A stretch of DNA of 64,000 bases from Alphaproteobacteria bacterium PA2 (GTDB taxonomy: Bacteria > Pseudomonadota > Alphaproteobacteria > Caulobacterales > Caulobacteraceae): the NCBI GenBank assembly GCA_002256425.1, contig NKIZ01000001.1, positions 2,949,001-3,013,000 of the forward strand, in the 5' to 3' direction. The notes beneath the pieces are model-generated. The model saw nothing but the letters and a program-made list of their open reading frames with translations, was not told where the DNA came from and did no database searches. Made by a program: the position numbers and the translations under genes. Shown here piece after piece: positions 18,186 through 26,791 of this stretch; within the stretch, counting starts at the first letter, position 1, and every line of letters starts with the position of its first letter.

Positions 18186-19282
18186 ACCCCGAAAGACTTC
18201 GCCAGAGCGAAGGCGCTCGCCTTGGGCTGAAGGTCAGAGTCATACGGCAAGGGCCGGACCGGATCGCCATCGGCGCGGGGGAAGAAGACCGACTTCGAAG
18301 TGTATCGGTCGGACAGTCCCCAGGTCACCACCATCTCGACGGCGGGATTGGCCAGAACCGCTTCAAGGAAGCGGGCATAGTTTTCGGCCACCACCTGATC
18401 GCGGACAGACGCTGGCCCCGGAATATTCTGATCGCTGACATCCAGTTCGGTGATCAGGATCTTCAGGCCAAGGTCGCTGACCGCCGCCAGGAAATCCCGC
18501 AGCCCCTGGCCGAAGGCAGGAGGCCGGTCTCCCCAGAGATGGCCTTGCAGGGCCAGGGCCTGGACCGGAACACTCCTGGAAAGCAGGGTTTTCAGGAAGG
18601 CCAGGGTGGTTCCGCGCTTCTCGACCATCCAGCGCTCGTCGTCATATTCCAGGCCATAGTCGGAAAAGGCCAGCAGGGCCCTGGGGTCGGAATCATGCGC
18701 GGCGCCGAAGGCAATGTCGAAATAGGCTGGCCCAAGGGCCTTGTACCAGGGCGAAATCCGCAGGCCGTCAGGGCGACCGTCATTGCGCTCAATACCTTCA
18801 TTGACCACGTCCCAAGATCTGACGACCCCGGCATAGCGTCCCACCACCGTCCGGATGTGGTCCAGCAGCAGGCCCTCGCCCCGCCCTGCCCTCAGTGCCG
18901 GGGCCAGCCAGTCGGGCATGGCGTCGTGCCAGACCAGGCAGTGGCCATGCATGGGCACGCCGTTTGTCCGGGCGATGGCGGCCACCCGGTCAGAGGCGCC
19001 GAAGTCAAAGCGGTCCTCAGCTGGGCGCAGGGCGTCCCACTTCATGGCGTTTTCGGGGGTCAGAATGGCGCACTGGCGGGCGACCAGGGCTGCGAAGTCT
19101 GCGTCTCCCTCAATGGATTGAGGCTCTATGGCCGCGCCAAACAGGATCCCCTTCTGGCCGGCCACGTCCGTCAGTATCGGGTCAACCTCGGTGACGGGCG
19201 CGCCCTGGGTGCAGGCAGGGCCAGCCAGGAGTCCTAGGCCGCCAATCAGGGCGGCCCGTCGGGTCAGATGGGGCGGGAACAT
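18182..19282 (-). CDS. Secreted GH10 endo-beta-1,4-xylanase-like glycanase
   Basis: A 366-residue glycoside hydrolase family 10 enzyme. The N-terminus has a twin-arginine-type signal, LTRRAALIGGLGLLAG. The acid/base Glu162 sits in WDVVNEG and the nucleophile Glu279 in LITELDVSD, both intact, with the conserved HCLVWHD segment between them. GH10 enzymes cleave beta-1,4-xylan, though relatives act on other beta-glycans. The start ATG has GAGGA upstream. It is 97 bases downstream of the co-polymerase gene on the same strand, inside the polysaccharide locus, so trimming or releasing the locus's own polymer is as plausible as xylan use. Stop shared with the hydrolase gene in CTAG. Confidence 0.9.
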   Translation of the reverse strand: MFPPHLTRRAALIGGLGLLAGPACTQGAPVTEVDPILTDVAGQKGILFGAAIEPQSIEGDADFAALVARQCAILTPENAMKWDALRPAEDRFDFGASDRVAAIARTNGVPMHGHCLVWHDAMPDWLAPALRAGRGEGLLLDHIRTVVGRYAGVVRSWDVVNEGIERNDGRPDGLRISPWYKALGPAYFDIAFGAAHDSDPRALLAFSDYGLEYDDERWMVEKRGTTLAFLKTLLSRSVPVQALALQGHLWGDRPPAFGQGLRDFLAAVSDLGLKILITELDVSDQNIPGPASVRDQVVAENYARFLEAVLANPAVEMVVTWGLSDRYTSKSVFFPRADGDPVRPLPYDSDLQPKASAFALAKSFGV

Positions 19283-19379
19283 GGGCTGGTCCTCCGTTCG
19301 TCAGAGGCGATAGGTGTCGATCCTGCCGGGCTCAAGGACTCTCCCCCGTCGGGGGAACCCGATAGCCGCCAGGGGGCGG

Positions 19380-21494
19380 TCAGAGCGACCGGTAAAGCCA
19401 CCGGGGAATGTAGAAGGACCGCTTGTTCAGAACAGCGCCGATCACCTGGCCGCCGGCGTCCTCTACCTGATCCACCAGACGCCGCGCCACCGCCGCGCGG
19501 GTGACTTCGGCCTCGACCACCACAAGGGTCGCATCCGCCAGGGCCGCAACTTCAATACCCGCAGACGAACGCTCAAATGCGGGAGAGTCGATGAGGATCA
19601 GGTCAAAGCTGGAACGGGCCGCCTTGATGATCGTACTCCACTTGGCTTCCTCCACCTTCAGGCCGCCGGCCCCGATCGGCGCGGAGACGAAAAGTGTCGT
19701 ATCGCCGACCTGGAAGGTGCGGCGTTCGGAAGACACGGGATTGAGGTCATGACCCTGTGCGGCGAACATGGACGCCGCCCCGCGCCCATCAGGCGGTTCA
19801 ATGTCCAGCAGCAGGACCTTGCGCATGCCGCCTGAAACGGCGATCGCCGCCAGGTCCCGGGTAAGGTTGGAAACCCCCTCCCCTTCATGGGCGGAGATCA
19901 GCTGCATGACCCCGCCGCCGGATCTCTGGAGGGTCGACATCACCCGTAGCAGCAGGCGCCCTTCATCCTGGCTGAGGCGGGAAGGCGTCAGTCTGCCGGA
20001 CCGGCGCGGCGAGCCTTCGTCATCAAGGGCGACCGACAGCAGGACTGGAACCCCCACCTTGTCCTCGAGATCCCTGGGGGTGACCATGACCTCGGAGAGG
20101 GCCGACGCCAGGACCACGGTGGCGAAGGCGGCGGCCATGCCGGCGACAATTCCCGCCAGCAGCATGAGGGTCCGGCCGGTCTTGCCGCGGATCGGCGGCT
20201 CCGCGGCCTGGATCACCCGGACATTTGCGCGGGAGCGGGCGGTGGAGTTGGCGATGCCGCCATCCTCGACGGTCCGGTCGAGGTCCTGCAGGGCGCCTTC
20301 GACCACGGTGCGGGCGCGCATGAGCTCCCGATATTCCGGGCCGATCCGCACAAGTTCCTCCAGCCGGTTCGTCACCTGATCCAGGGACTGGGTCAGGGCG
20401 GACCGACCACTGCGCAGGCCAGCGACATCCCCTGAGGAGTCAGCCAGTTCCGTGTCGATCTGCTGGTGAACAGGGTTCAGCCCCCTGCGCTCCACGGAAA
20501 CCTGCTGGGCCGGAACCCGACGCATTTCAGCCTGGACGGCGGCGATCCGCGCATCGAGTTCGGTGAGCAGCGGATAGCCTTCCCGGAATTTTTCCGCCGC
20601 TTCCCGCCTCTGGGCCTGCAGGGCGATGAGGTTCTGCATGAGACCTTCCATCACCGTGGAACGCGAGCGGTCCGTCGAGACCTGGATCTCCTGCGGGGTT
20701 GTCCGGCGCAGGATCGAAAGCTGGGACGCCCGCCCGGCGCGGGTGGCGATCTGCTGGTCCAGGGACTGCAACTGGCCCTGCAGGAGCGCCTGCTGGGTCT
20801 GAACCGCGTTGAATTCCTGGGTATAGTCGCCAAAGCCGTACCGGGTGGAGAAGTCGGTGATCTGGGCCTCGATCTGGTTCAGCCTCTGGCTGAGCACATC
20901 ACGCTGGACGCTGACCGTCGTTGGGTCCGCCCGTTTGAAGACTTCGCTGCGACGGACCAGATAGACCTCGACCAGCTTGTTCAGAAGGTCGGCGGACACC
21001 TTGCGGTCCCGGGCCTTGAGCTTCATCTCCACCACGTTGGAGGTGGGAATGTTCGTGATGGTGAGGTCTTTTTCCAGCTGGTCCACACCCTTGCCCAGGC
21101 CATCGGGCATGCCTGCAAAATTGGGGTAGACCCGCGAAAGGCCAATGGTCTTCAGGGCCTCTGTCCGAACATCCCTTGATTTCAGGATTTCCATTTCGGC
21201 CAGGACGATCTGGGACCGGTCAAAGGATTGCGCCGTCGCCGTCTCCGTCGCGGACGACTTGAACACATAGTCACCGCCCAGCAGGATCAGCAGACGGGAC
21301 TGGGCCACATAGACGGTCTGGGCAAAGAAGATGGCGACCCAGGCCAGCAGGAAGGGCAGCAGGAAGGCCAGTATGGCCTGTCGCTTGTAATAGAATACCG
21401 GAGTGATCAGCTCGCGCAGGGTGAAGGGCGTCCGAATCCTGCGCTTGGAGGGCGGTGCGGCGTACGATGTCTGATCGAGGACCGCGGAATTCAT
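19380..21494 (-). CDS. Polysaccharide co-polymerase (Wzz) with degenerate BY-kinase domain
   Basis: A 704-residue chain-length regulator/tyrosine-kinase-type protein. Two membrane segments (about residues 40-60 and 445-465) flank a periplasmic Wzz domain with long coiled coils; the cytoplasmic C-terminus (about 515-704) has the BY-kinase fold. Its Walker A should read GEGK(S/T)T but is GEGVSN near residue 537, so the nucleotide-binding lysine is gone. Walker A' (VLLLDIEPPD) and Walker B (LILIDSP) are kept. The C-terminal tail has only two tyrosines (SFYIPRWLYRSL) instead of a Tyr cluster. It probably regulates chain length without phosphorylation. ATG at 21494; divergent from the OPX gene. 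Confidence 0.88.
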   Translation of the reverse strand: MNSAVLDQTSYAAPPSKRRIRTPFTLRELITPVFYYKRQAILAFLLPFLLAWVAIFFAQTVYVAQSRLLILLGGDYVFKSSATETATAQSFDRSQIVLAEMEILKSRDVRTEALKTIGLSRVYPNFAGMPDGLGKGVDQLEKDLTITNIPTSNVVEMKLKARDRKVSADLLNKLVEVYLVRRSEVFKRADPTTVSVQRDVLSQRLNQIEAQITDFSTRYGFGDYTQEFNAVQTQQALLQGQLQSLDQQIATRAGRASQLSILRRTTPQEIQVSTDRSRSTVMEGLMQNLIALQAQRREAAEKFREGYPLLTELDARIAAVQAEMRRVPAQQVSVERRGLNPVHQQIDTELADSSGDVAGLRSGRSALTQSLDQVTNRLEELVRIGPEYRELMRARTVVEGALQDLDRTVEDGGIANSTARSRANVRVIQAAEPPIRGKTGRTLMLLAGIVAGMAAAFATVVLASALSEVMVTPRDLEDKVGVPVLLSVALDDEGSPRRSGRLTPSRLSQDEGRLLLRVMSTLQRSGGGVMQLISAHEGEGVSNLTRDLAAIAVSGGMRKVLLLDIEPPDGRGAASMFAAQGHDLNPVSSERRTFQVGDTTLFVSAPIGAGGLKVEEAKWSTIIKAARSSFDLILIDSPAFERSSAGIEVAALADATLVVVEAEVTRAAVARRLVDQVEDAGGQVIGAVLNKRSFYIPRWLYRSL

Positions 21495-21679
21495 CAAGAC
21501 GCTGGGCGACAGGGGTTGCGGCGACGCACGCCGGGGCTTTGGTTCCTCCCAATTGGTAAAGATTTGCGGTTAACAAAAAGCTGCCGAGCCCGCCTTCGCC
21601 AACCCTTTGATAACCATAAACTGAGAAACCCGTAGGGATTGGACTGCGCGCCGCGCGGGAAACATCTCGGGAACCGGTC
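21495..21679. promoter_or_regulatory. Divergent promoter region between co-polymerase and OPX genes
   Basis: This 185-base region must carry the promoters for both halves of the polysaccharide locus, since the co-polymerase gene leaves leftward and the OPX gene rightward. It contains an A/T-rich patch around 21552-21582 (AATTGGTAAAGATTTGCGGT, then TAACAAAAAG) unlike the surrounding GC-rich sequence, and a second at about 21606-21628. A GTTAAC at 21569-21574 could be half of a CtrA-type site, but no second half at the right spacing is present, so I do not call one. Confidence 0.45.
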
Positions 21680-22654
21680 ATGTTGAAGCGATCAAGGACA
21701 GGTCTTTCAGTGCTTGCAGCCCTGGCGGCTGGACTTGCAGTGACCGCCTCAAGCCCGACGGCCCTGGCCCAGGCAAGCCCGGTTTATGCGCCGCAAGCCT
21801 ATGCGCCTGAAGGCTACGCGCCGCCGTCCTATGCGCCGTCGGCGGCCCCCTATCAGCCCCAGCAGACCCGGAGCGACTATGGCAGGCCGGCAGAGACCGA
21901 GGGTTACCGCCCGCCGGCCTACAATCCGGCCTGGGTGCCACAGGGCTATGGCGCGAACCAGGCCCTCCCCAACCAGGCCGCCGCCCCGCCCCCGCAGGTC
22001 GCGGCCTATTCCGAGCCCCCGCGCTATTCCGGCGGCCGCTATGCAGACTGGTCGGACAGCGACTATCGCTACCGGATCAGCGCCGGTGACGAACTGTCCC
22101 TGCGGTTCCTGCTCAATCCGGATCTCAATACGGGCGTGCTGGTGGGTCCCGATGGCCGAGGCGTCTTTCCCCTGATCAGTGGGGTGCGGGTGGCGGACAT
22201 GACGGTCGAGGAGGCCAATGGCGTCCTGTCGCGAGCCTATGCCCAGATCCTCCGACGCCCCGACGTCCAGGTGCTGATCACTGCCTATGGATCATCCCAG
22301 GTCTATGTGGGCGGCGAAGTGCGGACCCCTGGCGTCTATCCCATCCGGGGTCAGCTGACCCCGGCCCAGGCCGTGATGATGGCGGGGGGCCTGGCCACTT
22401 CGGCCCGCCTTGGTCGCGTCGCCATCATTCGTCAGCGCCCGAACGGCCAGATCCTCGTCAAGCAGATCGACCTCAAGGCCTATCTCTCCAAGGGTCAGGG
22501 CATTGGTCCCTTCACCATCCTGCCCGGCGATCTGATCTTCGTGCCGCGCAGCTCGATCGCTGAAGTCGATCTTTTCGTCGACCAGTACATTACGGGCCTC
22601 TTGCCCCTTGGACGCGTCCTGGGCTACCGCGACAACACGATCGCAACATTCTGA
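21680..22654 (+). CDS. Outer-membrane polysaccharide export protein (OPX/Wza family)
   Basis: A 324-residue OPX protein that forms or feeds the outer-membrane exit for the polysaccharide. A signal peptide (about 1-33, ending ALAQA) is followed by an unusual Tyr/Pro/Ala-rich segment (about 34-115) with repeated YAP units (YAPQAYAPEGYAPPSYAP). Then come the polysaccharide-export domain (YRISAGDELSLRFL onward, about 130-215) and an SLBB domain (about 220-300, VYVGGEVRTPGVYPIRG). No lipobox cysteine is present, unlike E. coli Wza. It lies directly upstream of the flippase gene. Confidence 0.92.
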   Translation: MLKRSRTGLSVLAALAAGLAVTASSPTALAQASPVYAPQAYAPEGYAPPSYAPSAAPYQPQQTRSDYGRPAETEGYRPPAYNPAWVPQGYGANQALPNQAAAPPPQVAAYSEPPRYSGGRYADWSDSDYRYRISAGDELSLRFLLNPDLNTGVLVGPDGRGVFPLISGVRVADMTVEEANGVLSRAYAQILRRPDVQVLITAYGSSQVYVGGEVRTPGVYPIRGQLTPAQAVMMAGGLATSARLGRVAIIRQRPNGQILVKQIDLKAYLSKGQGIGPFTILPGDLIFVPRSSIAEVDLFVDQYITGLLPLGRVLGYRDNTIATF

Positions 22655-22670
22655 AAGGTCGCGCAGCCCT

Positions 22671-23912
22671 GTGACCCGGTATCTGACGGCGGCGATCGAG
22701 CAGGCCCTCTGGTCGATCCTCAATCTCGGGGTCAACCTGCTCCTGCTGCGCGTGGCGACGCCTGACCAGTACGGGACCTTCGCCTTCTGGGCCAATGTCG
22801 GCTTTGTTTTCGTGAGCCTGCAGAACGCCCTGACCGTCACCCATCTCAGCGTGCTGCCGCCAGGGGATGACCTGCACGAGGACAGGCTGCCGACCGAGCG
22901 GATCATGCACGGGGTCACCGGGATCTTCCTGATCCTCACCGCCTGTGGAGTCCTGGGTGCGACCCTGTTCCTCAAGGGCGCGGGCCAGGAGCTCGGCGCA
23001 CCCATGGCTGCGCTCTTCGTCCCGGCCTTTCTCATGCAGCAGTATTTCAGGTTTCTGAGCTTTTCCCGGGGTAGGCCCAACGAAGCCCTGGCCCAGACCC
23101 TGGCTGTTCTGGTGAGCGCAGTCCTGCTGCTGGTCGTGGGCTCCATGACCACCGGGTCCCTGACCGCAGACCATATACTGGGCCTGCTGGGCCTGTCCTA
23201 TGGCGCCGTAGGACTGGTGGCCGGAGTTCTGGCCGTCCGGCGTCAGGGCCTGAGCTTTTCGCCATCGGTCCTGTCAGGCTTTCACGGTTTTCTGAAGCCG
23301 ACGGGCTGGCTGTTTCTGGGTGTGACCTCCTCCGAGCTCCTCACCCGATTCTACGCCTTTGCGGTGGCAGGCGCCTTCGGGGCCAGCGCCCTGGCCTCCC
23401 TGTCGGCCACCCAGCTGCTGCTGCGGCCTATCCCTCTCCTGGCGACATCCTGGTCGCAGGTGGCGCGGGTAGACCTGATCCGCCGCAAGGAGAGCAGGCA
23501 GTGGCGGGCTTTCTCCTGGATGGTCGTGACGGCGCTGATCGGCGGCCTGATCGCCTCAGCGATCTGGTCTGGGGCGATTGACCTGACCTGGCCCTGGCTG
23601 TCGCAACTGGCCTTCAAGGGAAAGTATCTGGAGGACCGCTGGATGGTCATGCTCTGGGGCGTCTCTGCGGCCCTAAGCCTGGTGCAGGTGGTGATCAATA
23701 CGCCGCTTCAGGTCCTGCAGGACTATCGCGCCCTGGCCATCGCCAACGCCGTGGCCTCGGTCGTGTCGGCGGCCGGAATTCTGATCGGCATGCGCATGAT
23801 CGGACCCGGCGGCGCCATTATCGGCACCTCGATCGGTCAGCTGGTCGAAGTCCTGATCATGGGCGGTCTGCTGGTCACCGCGATACGGTCGGCGCAAAAT
23901 CAGGGGCGTTGA
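22671..23912 (+). CDS. Polysaccharide flippase (Wzx/MATE-like)
   Basis: A 413-residue polytopic membrane protein of the polysaccharide biosynthesis/MOP flippase type, predicted to flip the undecaprenyl-linked repeat unit across the inner membrane. About a dozen hydrophobic segments run along its length, beginning AIEQALWSILNLGVNLLLL. The frame is open upstream into the OPX gene, but I take the GTG at 22671, which follows an AAAGG and lies 16 bases after the OPX stop; the extra upstream residues look non-coding. The last 38 bases overlap the convergent polymerase gene. Family call is by topology and context rather than by a sharp motif. Confidence 0.8.
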   Translation: MTRYLTAAIEQALWSILNLGVNLLLLRVATPDQYGTFAFWANVGFVFVSLQNALTVTHLSVLPPGDDLHEDRLPTERIMHGVTGIFLILTACGVLGATLFLKGAGQELGAPMAALFVPAFLMQQYFRFLSFSRGRPNEALAQTLAVLVSAVLLLVVGSMTTGSLTADHILGLLGLSYGAVGLVAGVLAVRRQGLSFSPSVLSGFHGFLKPTGWLFLGVTSSELLTRFYAFAVAGAFGASALASLSATQLLLRPIPLLATSWSQVARVDLIRRKESRQWRAFSWMVVTALIGGLIASAIWSGAIDLTWPWLSQLAFKGKYLEDRWMVMLWGVSAALSLVQVVINTPLQVLQDYRALAIANAVASVVSAAGILIGMRMIGPGGAIIGTSIGQLVEVLIMGGLLVTAIRSAQNQGR

Positions 23913-25287
23913 AGCCGCCCGGTCGATTGCGGTCTGGCCAGCGCAGGTCGATGTCCAGGCCCACCAGCAGGATCAGGATGCCGTAGGTCGCATTGGCGGT
24001 GAAATAGCTGCTCTCCAGGAAGTTATGGAGTGTGAACAACAGCGGAAAAAGCGCGAGAAAGACCCCATAGGGATAGGCGACCTGATCCTCGCTTCGGCCA
24101 GACATCATGGACAGTCTGAGCATGGACAGGGCGCGCCATATCCACCGGGCCAGCATGAGCAGGGCGCCGACAAGGCCGATGATTCCGGTTGTGGCGAGGA
24201 TGTCGATATAGCCGTTGTGGGACTCGTTGGTGAAGGCGTCGGGCTGGGCGAACCATTCGTCGGTCTGAAGGCTGGGCTGGACTGAAGGGTCCACATCCCA
24301 GAGGGAGCCGAAGCCGACCCCCTTCCACGGCGTTTCCGCCCAGACCCCCAGAACAAACCGCCAGACGTCGGTTCTCTGGGTGAAGGTGATTTTCGACAAA
24401 GCCGAGAAGGGCTCATCGCCGTTCATGGCGTTCCATCCCAGCCAGCCCAGAAAAAGGACAGCGAGGACAGCGAGCCCTGTGCATATCGCGGCCCAGATCA
24501 GGCTTGCCCGAAGTCTGAGGAGCCAGATCAGGACCGGCGCAGCCAGGCCGGCCGCAACGAGAATGCCCAGGCTGGTCTTGGATTTCGAAGCGATCAGCAG
24601 TGCGAAGCCGGCCAGAACGACCAGACTCCAGAAGGCCCGACCGAGGAAGGATTTGCGACCCTGGAGATAGGCGGCGCAGACAATGCAGCAATACATCATC
24701 ACGCTGCCCAGGGTGTTCTTGTGGGTATGGATCGCCGCAAGTCCGATCTCGGTCATGCTTTTGGCCGGGGCCAGGATCCACGAGAAGAAGTCTATGGCCA
24801 CCATGATGGCGCAGGCGGTCGCCATGACGGCCAATATCCTGTCCGCCCGGCGTATGGACAGGGCCAGGGCCAGACAGATCAGAACCTGGATGACCAGGAG
24901 CAGGAGCCGCTTTGATGAAACCGCAGGGTCCAGGGCCCACCGCGTGGTGATCGCAAACCAGACCAGCATGGCCACCAGGGGCCAGACCCGGCGCAGGGCT
25001 TCGAGAATGACCCCGCGACGAAACCAGAAGATCGGCGCCGCCAGCCCGAACAGGGCCAGCCAGACCAGACGGAACCAGGGCGAGACCGGCGCAATTCCGG
25101 TCGCCGGATCTATGACCGCCTCGTGCTCATAGGGCGCCACCCCGATCATCATGAAGAGCAGCATGATGGTCAGAATTCCCGAGCCGAGAAGTCCCAGCCA
25201 GAAGTCGGCGAATTCAGAAACCTCCGCCCGCCGTTCTTCCTGGCTGGCGCGCCAGTCCGCCAGAATGTCGACCCGGTGATCAGCCAT
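23875..25287 (-). CDS. O-antigen ligase/polymerase-type membrane protein (Wzy-like)
   Basis: A 470-residue membrane protein with about 11-12 hydrophobic segments and a large periplasmic loop (about residues 280-350, containing WRFVLGVWAETPWKGVGFGS and NESHNGYIDILATTGIIG), which is the Wzy/WaaL signature (H-x-GY with a preceding G-x-G-F). It would polymerise the flipped repeat units in the periplasm. I start at the ATG at 25287, which overlaps the stop of the WecG-type gene by 8 bases; the frame runs on upstream into that gene without coding character. It forms an operon with that transferase and meets the flippase gene tail to tail with a 38-base overlap. Confidence 0.87.
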   Translation of the reverse strand: MADHRVDILADWRASQEERRAEVSEFADFWLGLLGSGILTIMLLFMMIGVAPYEHEAVIDPATGIAPVSPWFRLVWLALFGLAAPIFWFRRGVILEALRRVWPLVAMLVWFAITTRWALDPAVSSKRLLLLVIQVLICLALALSIRRADRILAVMATACAIMVAIDFFSWILAPAKSMTEIGLAAIHTHKNTLGSVMMYCCIVCAAYLQGRKSFLGRAFWSLVVLAGFALLIASKSKTSLGILVAAGLAAPVLIWLLRLRASLIWAAICTGLAVLAVLFLGWLGWNAMNGDEPFSALSKITFTQRTDVWRFVLGVWAETPWKGVGFGSLWDVDPSVQPSLQTDEWFAQPDAFTNESHNGYIDILATTGIIGLVGALLMLARWIWRALSMLRLSMMSGRSEDQVAYPYGVFLALFPLLFTLHNFLESSYFTANATYGILILLVGLDIDLRWPDRNRPGGFNAPDFAPTVSR

Positions 25288-26098
25288 TGGGGAGTTCAGA
25301 CCCGCTTGGCGATCTGAGCCCCAGTCGGATGGCCGCCACATCACGCAGGCCAAGACCCAGGCCCACCAGGCCGCGCACCAGATACCGGCGCCACAGTCGC
25401 CTGGGCTCCCGCACCAGCCGATAGAGCCAGACAAGGCCAGAATGCTCCATCCAGTCGGGCGCCGCATCCAGCCGCCCGGTCACCACGCTGATGGACGAGC
25501 CTATGCAGAGGCCGACGCCGACCGAACGGCCATCGGCGATGATATGCTGGCAGAACTTCTCCGACTGGGGCGGACCCATGGCCACAAAGACAAACCTCGC
25601 GGGATGGGTCGCCACGAATTCCACGGCTTCCGCAACGGCCACCGGATCGTTGATGAAGCCCATGGGCGGAATGTGCTGGACCACATTGGTCAGGGAGAAC
25701 TGCCGGACCAGATCGGCGACGATTTCCGGCGTGCAGCCTATGATGCTGATGGGGTCATCTGTCGCCACGCCGTTCCTGAACATGTGGTCCACCACATAGG
25801 CGCCCGGTGCGAATTTCAGGTCCAGGCCCGCCAGCCGGGCTGCCCGGCCCAGAATGCGGCTGTCATTGGTGCTGATCCAGCAGGTGTCGCCACAGGCCCG
25901 GAACAGGGAATCCCGGCGACGAAGGAAGGCATGTTCGGCATTGGGGGTGACGAAGGGCGTGAAGGGCGCATCGGCGGGACGCCCTATCAGGGCGCTCACA
26001 GTTTCTTCCACGCTCAGCGGCGTGAACCGCAGGCCGGCGAAACGCACCTCGCCAAACTCGGTCTTCTGGTCGGAACCGGTTGTCAACGGGTTGCCCAT
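25280..26098 (-). CDS. WecG/TagA/CpsF family glycosyltransferase
   Basis: A 272-residue GT26-family enzyme, which transfers a sugar (N-acetylmannosaminuronate or N-acetylmannosamine in studied cases) to a lipid-linked acceptor. Family marks: FVTPNAEHAFLRRRDSLFR with the conserved T-x-N, the central LAGLDLKFAPGAYV region, and VFVAMGPPQSEKFCQHI near residue 180. Its C-terminal basic/amphipathic tail (LVREPRRLWRRYLVRG) is the membrane-docking appendage seen in TagA. Upstream partner of the polymerase gene; it diverges from the initiating transferase gene across only 39 bases. Caulobacter HfsJ in holdfast synthesis belongs to the same family. Confidence 0.9.
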   Translation of the reverse strand: MGNPLTTGSDQKTEFGEVRFAGLRFTPLSVEETVSALIGRPADAPFTPFVTPNAEHAFLRRRDSLFRACGDTCWISTNDSRILGRAARLAGLDLKFAPGAYVVDHMFRNGVATDDPISIIGCTPEIVADLVRQFSLTNVVQHIPPMGFINDPVAVAEAVEFVATHPARFVFVAMGPPQSEKFCQHIIADGRSVGVGLCIGSSISVVTGRLDAAPDWMEHSGLVWLYRLVREPRRLWRRYLVRGLVGLGLGLRDVAAIRLGLRSPSGSELPNG

Positions 26099-26137
26099 AT
26101 AAGTCTGCGTCCAGAACTATCAGTCGTGCGATTCACC

Positions 26138-26791
26138 ATGAGCCACACCATCAGTTTACGCCCCGTTCTCGCCGGAGGGCGAAATGTCGCCTTCGAACTC
26201 GCGGTCAAGCGGGTCATGGACATCTGCGTGTCGGCCTTCCTGCTGGTCGCCCTGTCCCCCATGCTTCTGATCGTCGCCCTGATGGTCAGGCTGACCTCCC
26301 CCGGCTCCGTCTTCCATACCTGCGACTGGATCGGCCACGAAGGCCGGCCCTTCCGCGGCTGGAAGTTCCGCACCATGATTCCGAACGCCGACTCCATGGA
26401 GGCCGAACTGCGGTCGCGGAACGAGATGACCGGCCCGGCTTTCAAGATCACCAATGACCCCCGGGTGACCCCCGTGGGCCGCATACTGCGGCGCTACAGC
26501 ATTGATGAGCTGCCCCAGCTCTGGAACGTGCTCAAGGGCGATATCAGCCTGGTCGGGCCCCGGGCCCCGCGGGAACATGAATACGCCCAGTTCACGGACT
26601 TCCAGAAACAGAAGCTGGCGGTCAAGCCGGGCATTACCTGTCTGTGGCAGGTCCAGGGCCGCCACAGGATCAGCGACTATGACCGCTGGGTCGAGCTGGA
26701 CCTGGAATACATCGCCACCTGGTCGCTCTGGCTGGACATCAGGATCCTGGCGCGGACCGCCTTGGTGGTGGTTCAGGGGACCGGCGTATGA
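26138..26791 (+). CDS. Initiating phosphoglycosyl transferase (bacterial sugar transferase)
   Basis: A 217-residue monotopic phosphoglycosyl transferase that loads the first sugar-phosphate onto undecaprenyl phosphate. It has one re-entrant hydrophobic segment (about residues 18-48, after KRVMDICVSAF), the GWKFRTMIPNAD motif, the catalytic Asp-Glu pair in RYSIDELPQLWNVLKGDISLVGPR, and KPGITCLWQVQGRH. It lacks the N-terminal four-helix domain of WbaP-type enzymes, so it is the short form. I take the ATG at 26138; a GTG four codons earlier is possible. Overlaps the next GT2 gene by ATGA. Confidence 0.93.
   Translation: MSHTISLRPVLAGGRNVAFELAVKRVMDICVSAFLLVALSPMLLIVALMVRLTSPGSVFHTCDWIGHEGRPFRGWKFRTMIPNADSMEAELRSRNEMTGPAFKITNDPRVTPVGRILRRYSIDELPQLWNVLKGDISLVGPRAPREHEYAQFTDFQKQKLAVKPGITCLWQVQGRHRISDYDRWVELDLEYIATWSLWLDIRILARTALVVVQGTGV

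Noticed and set aside
21560..21580. CtrA-type binding site near GTTAAC, also GTTAAC/GTTAACC at about 55713 and 28714
   Set aside because: Only half-site-like hexamers are present. No TTAA with a second TTAA at seven bases was found, so the evidence is below the level needed for a call.
22608..22670. Upstream extension of the flippase gene into the OPX gene
   Set aside because: The extra 21 codons (Ser/Arg/Thr-rich) lie inside the OPX coding region, lack hydrophobic character and precede a better placed GTG start.
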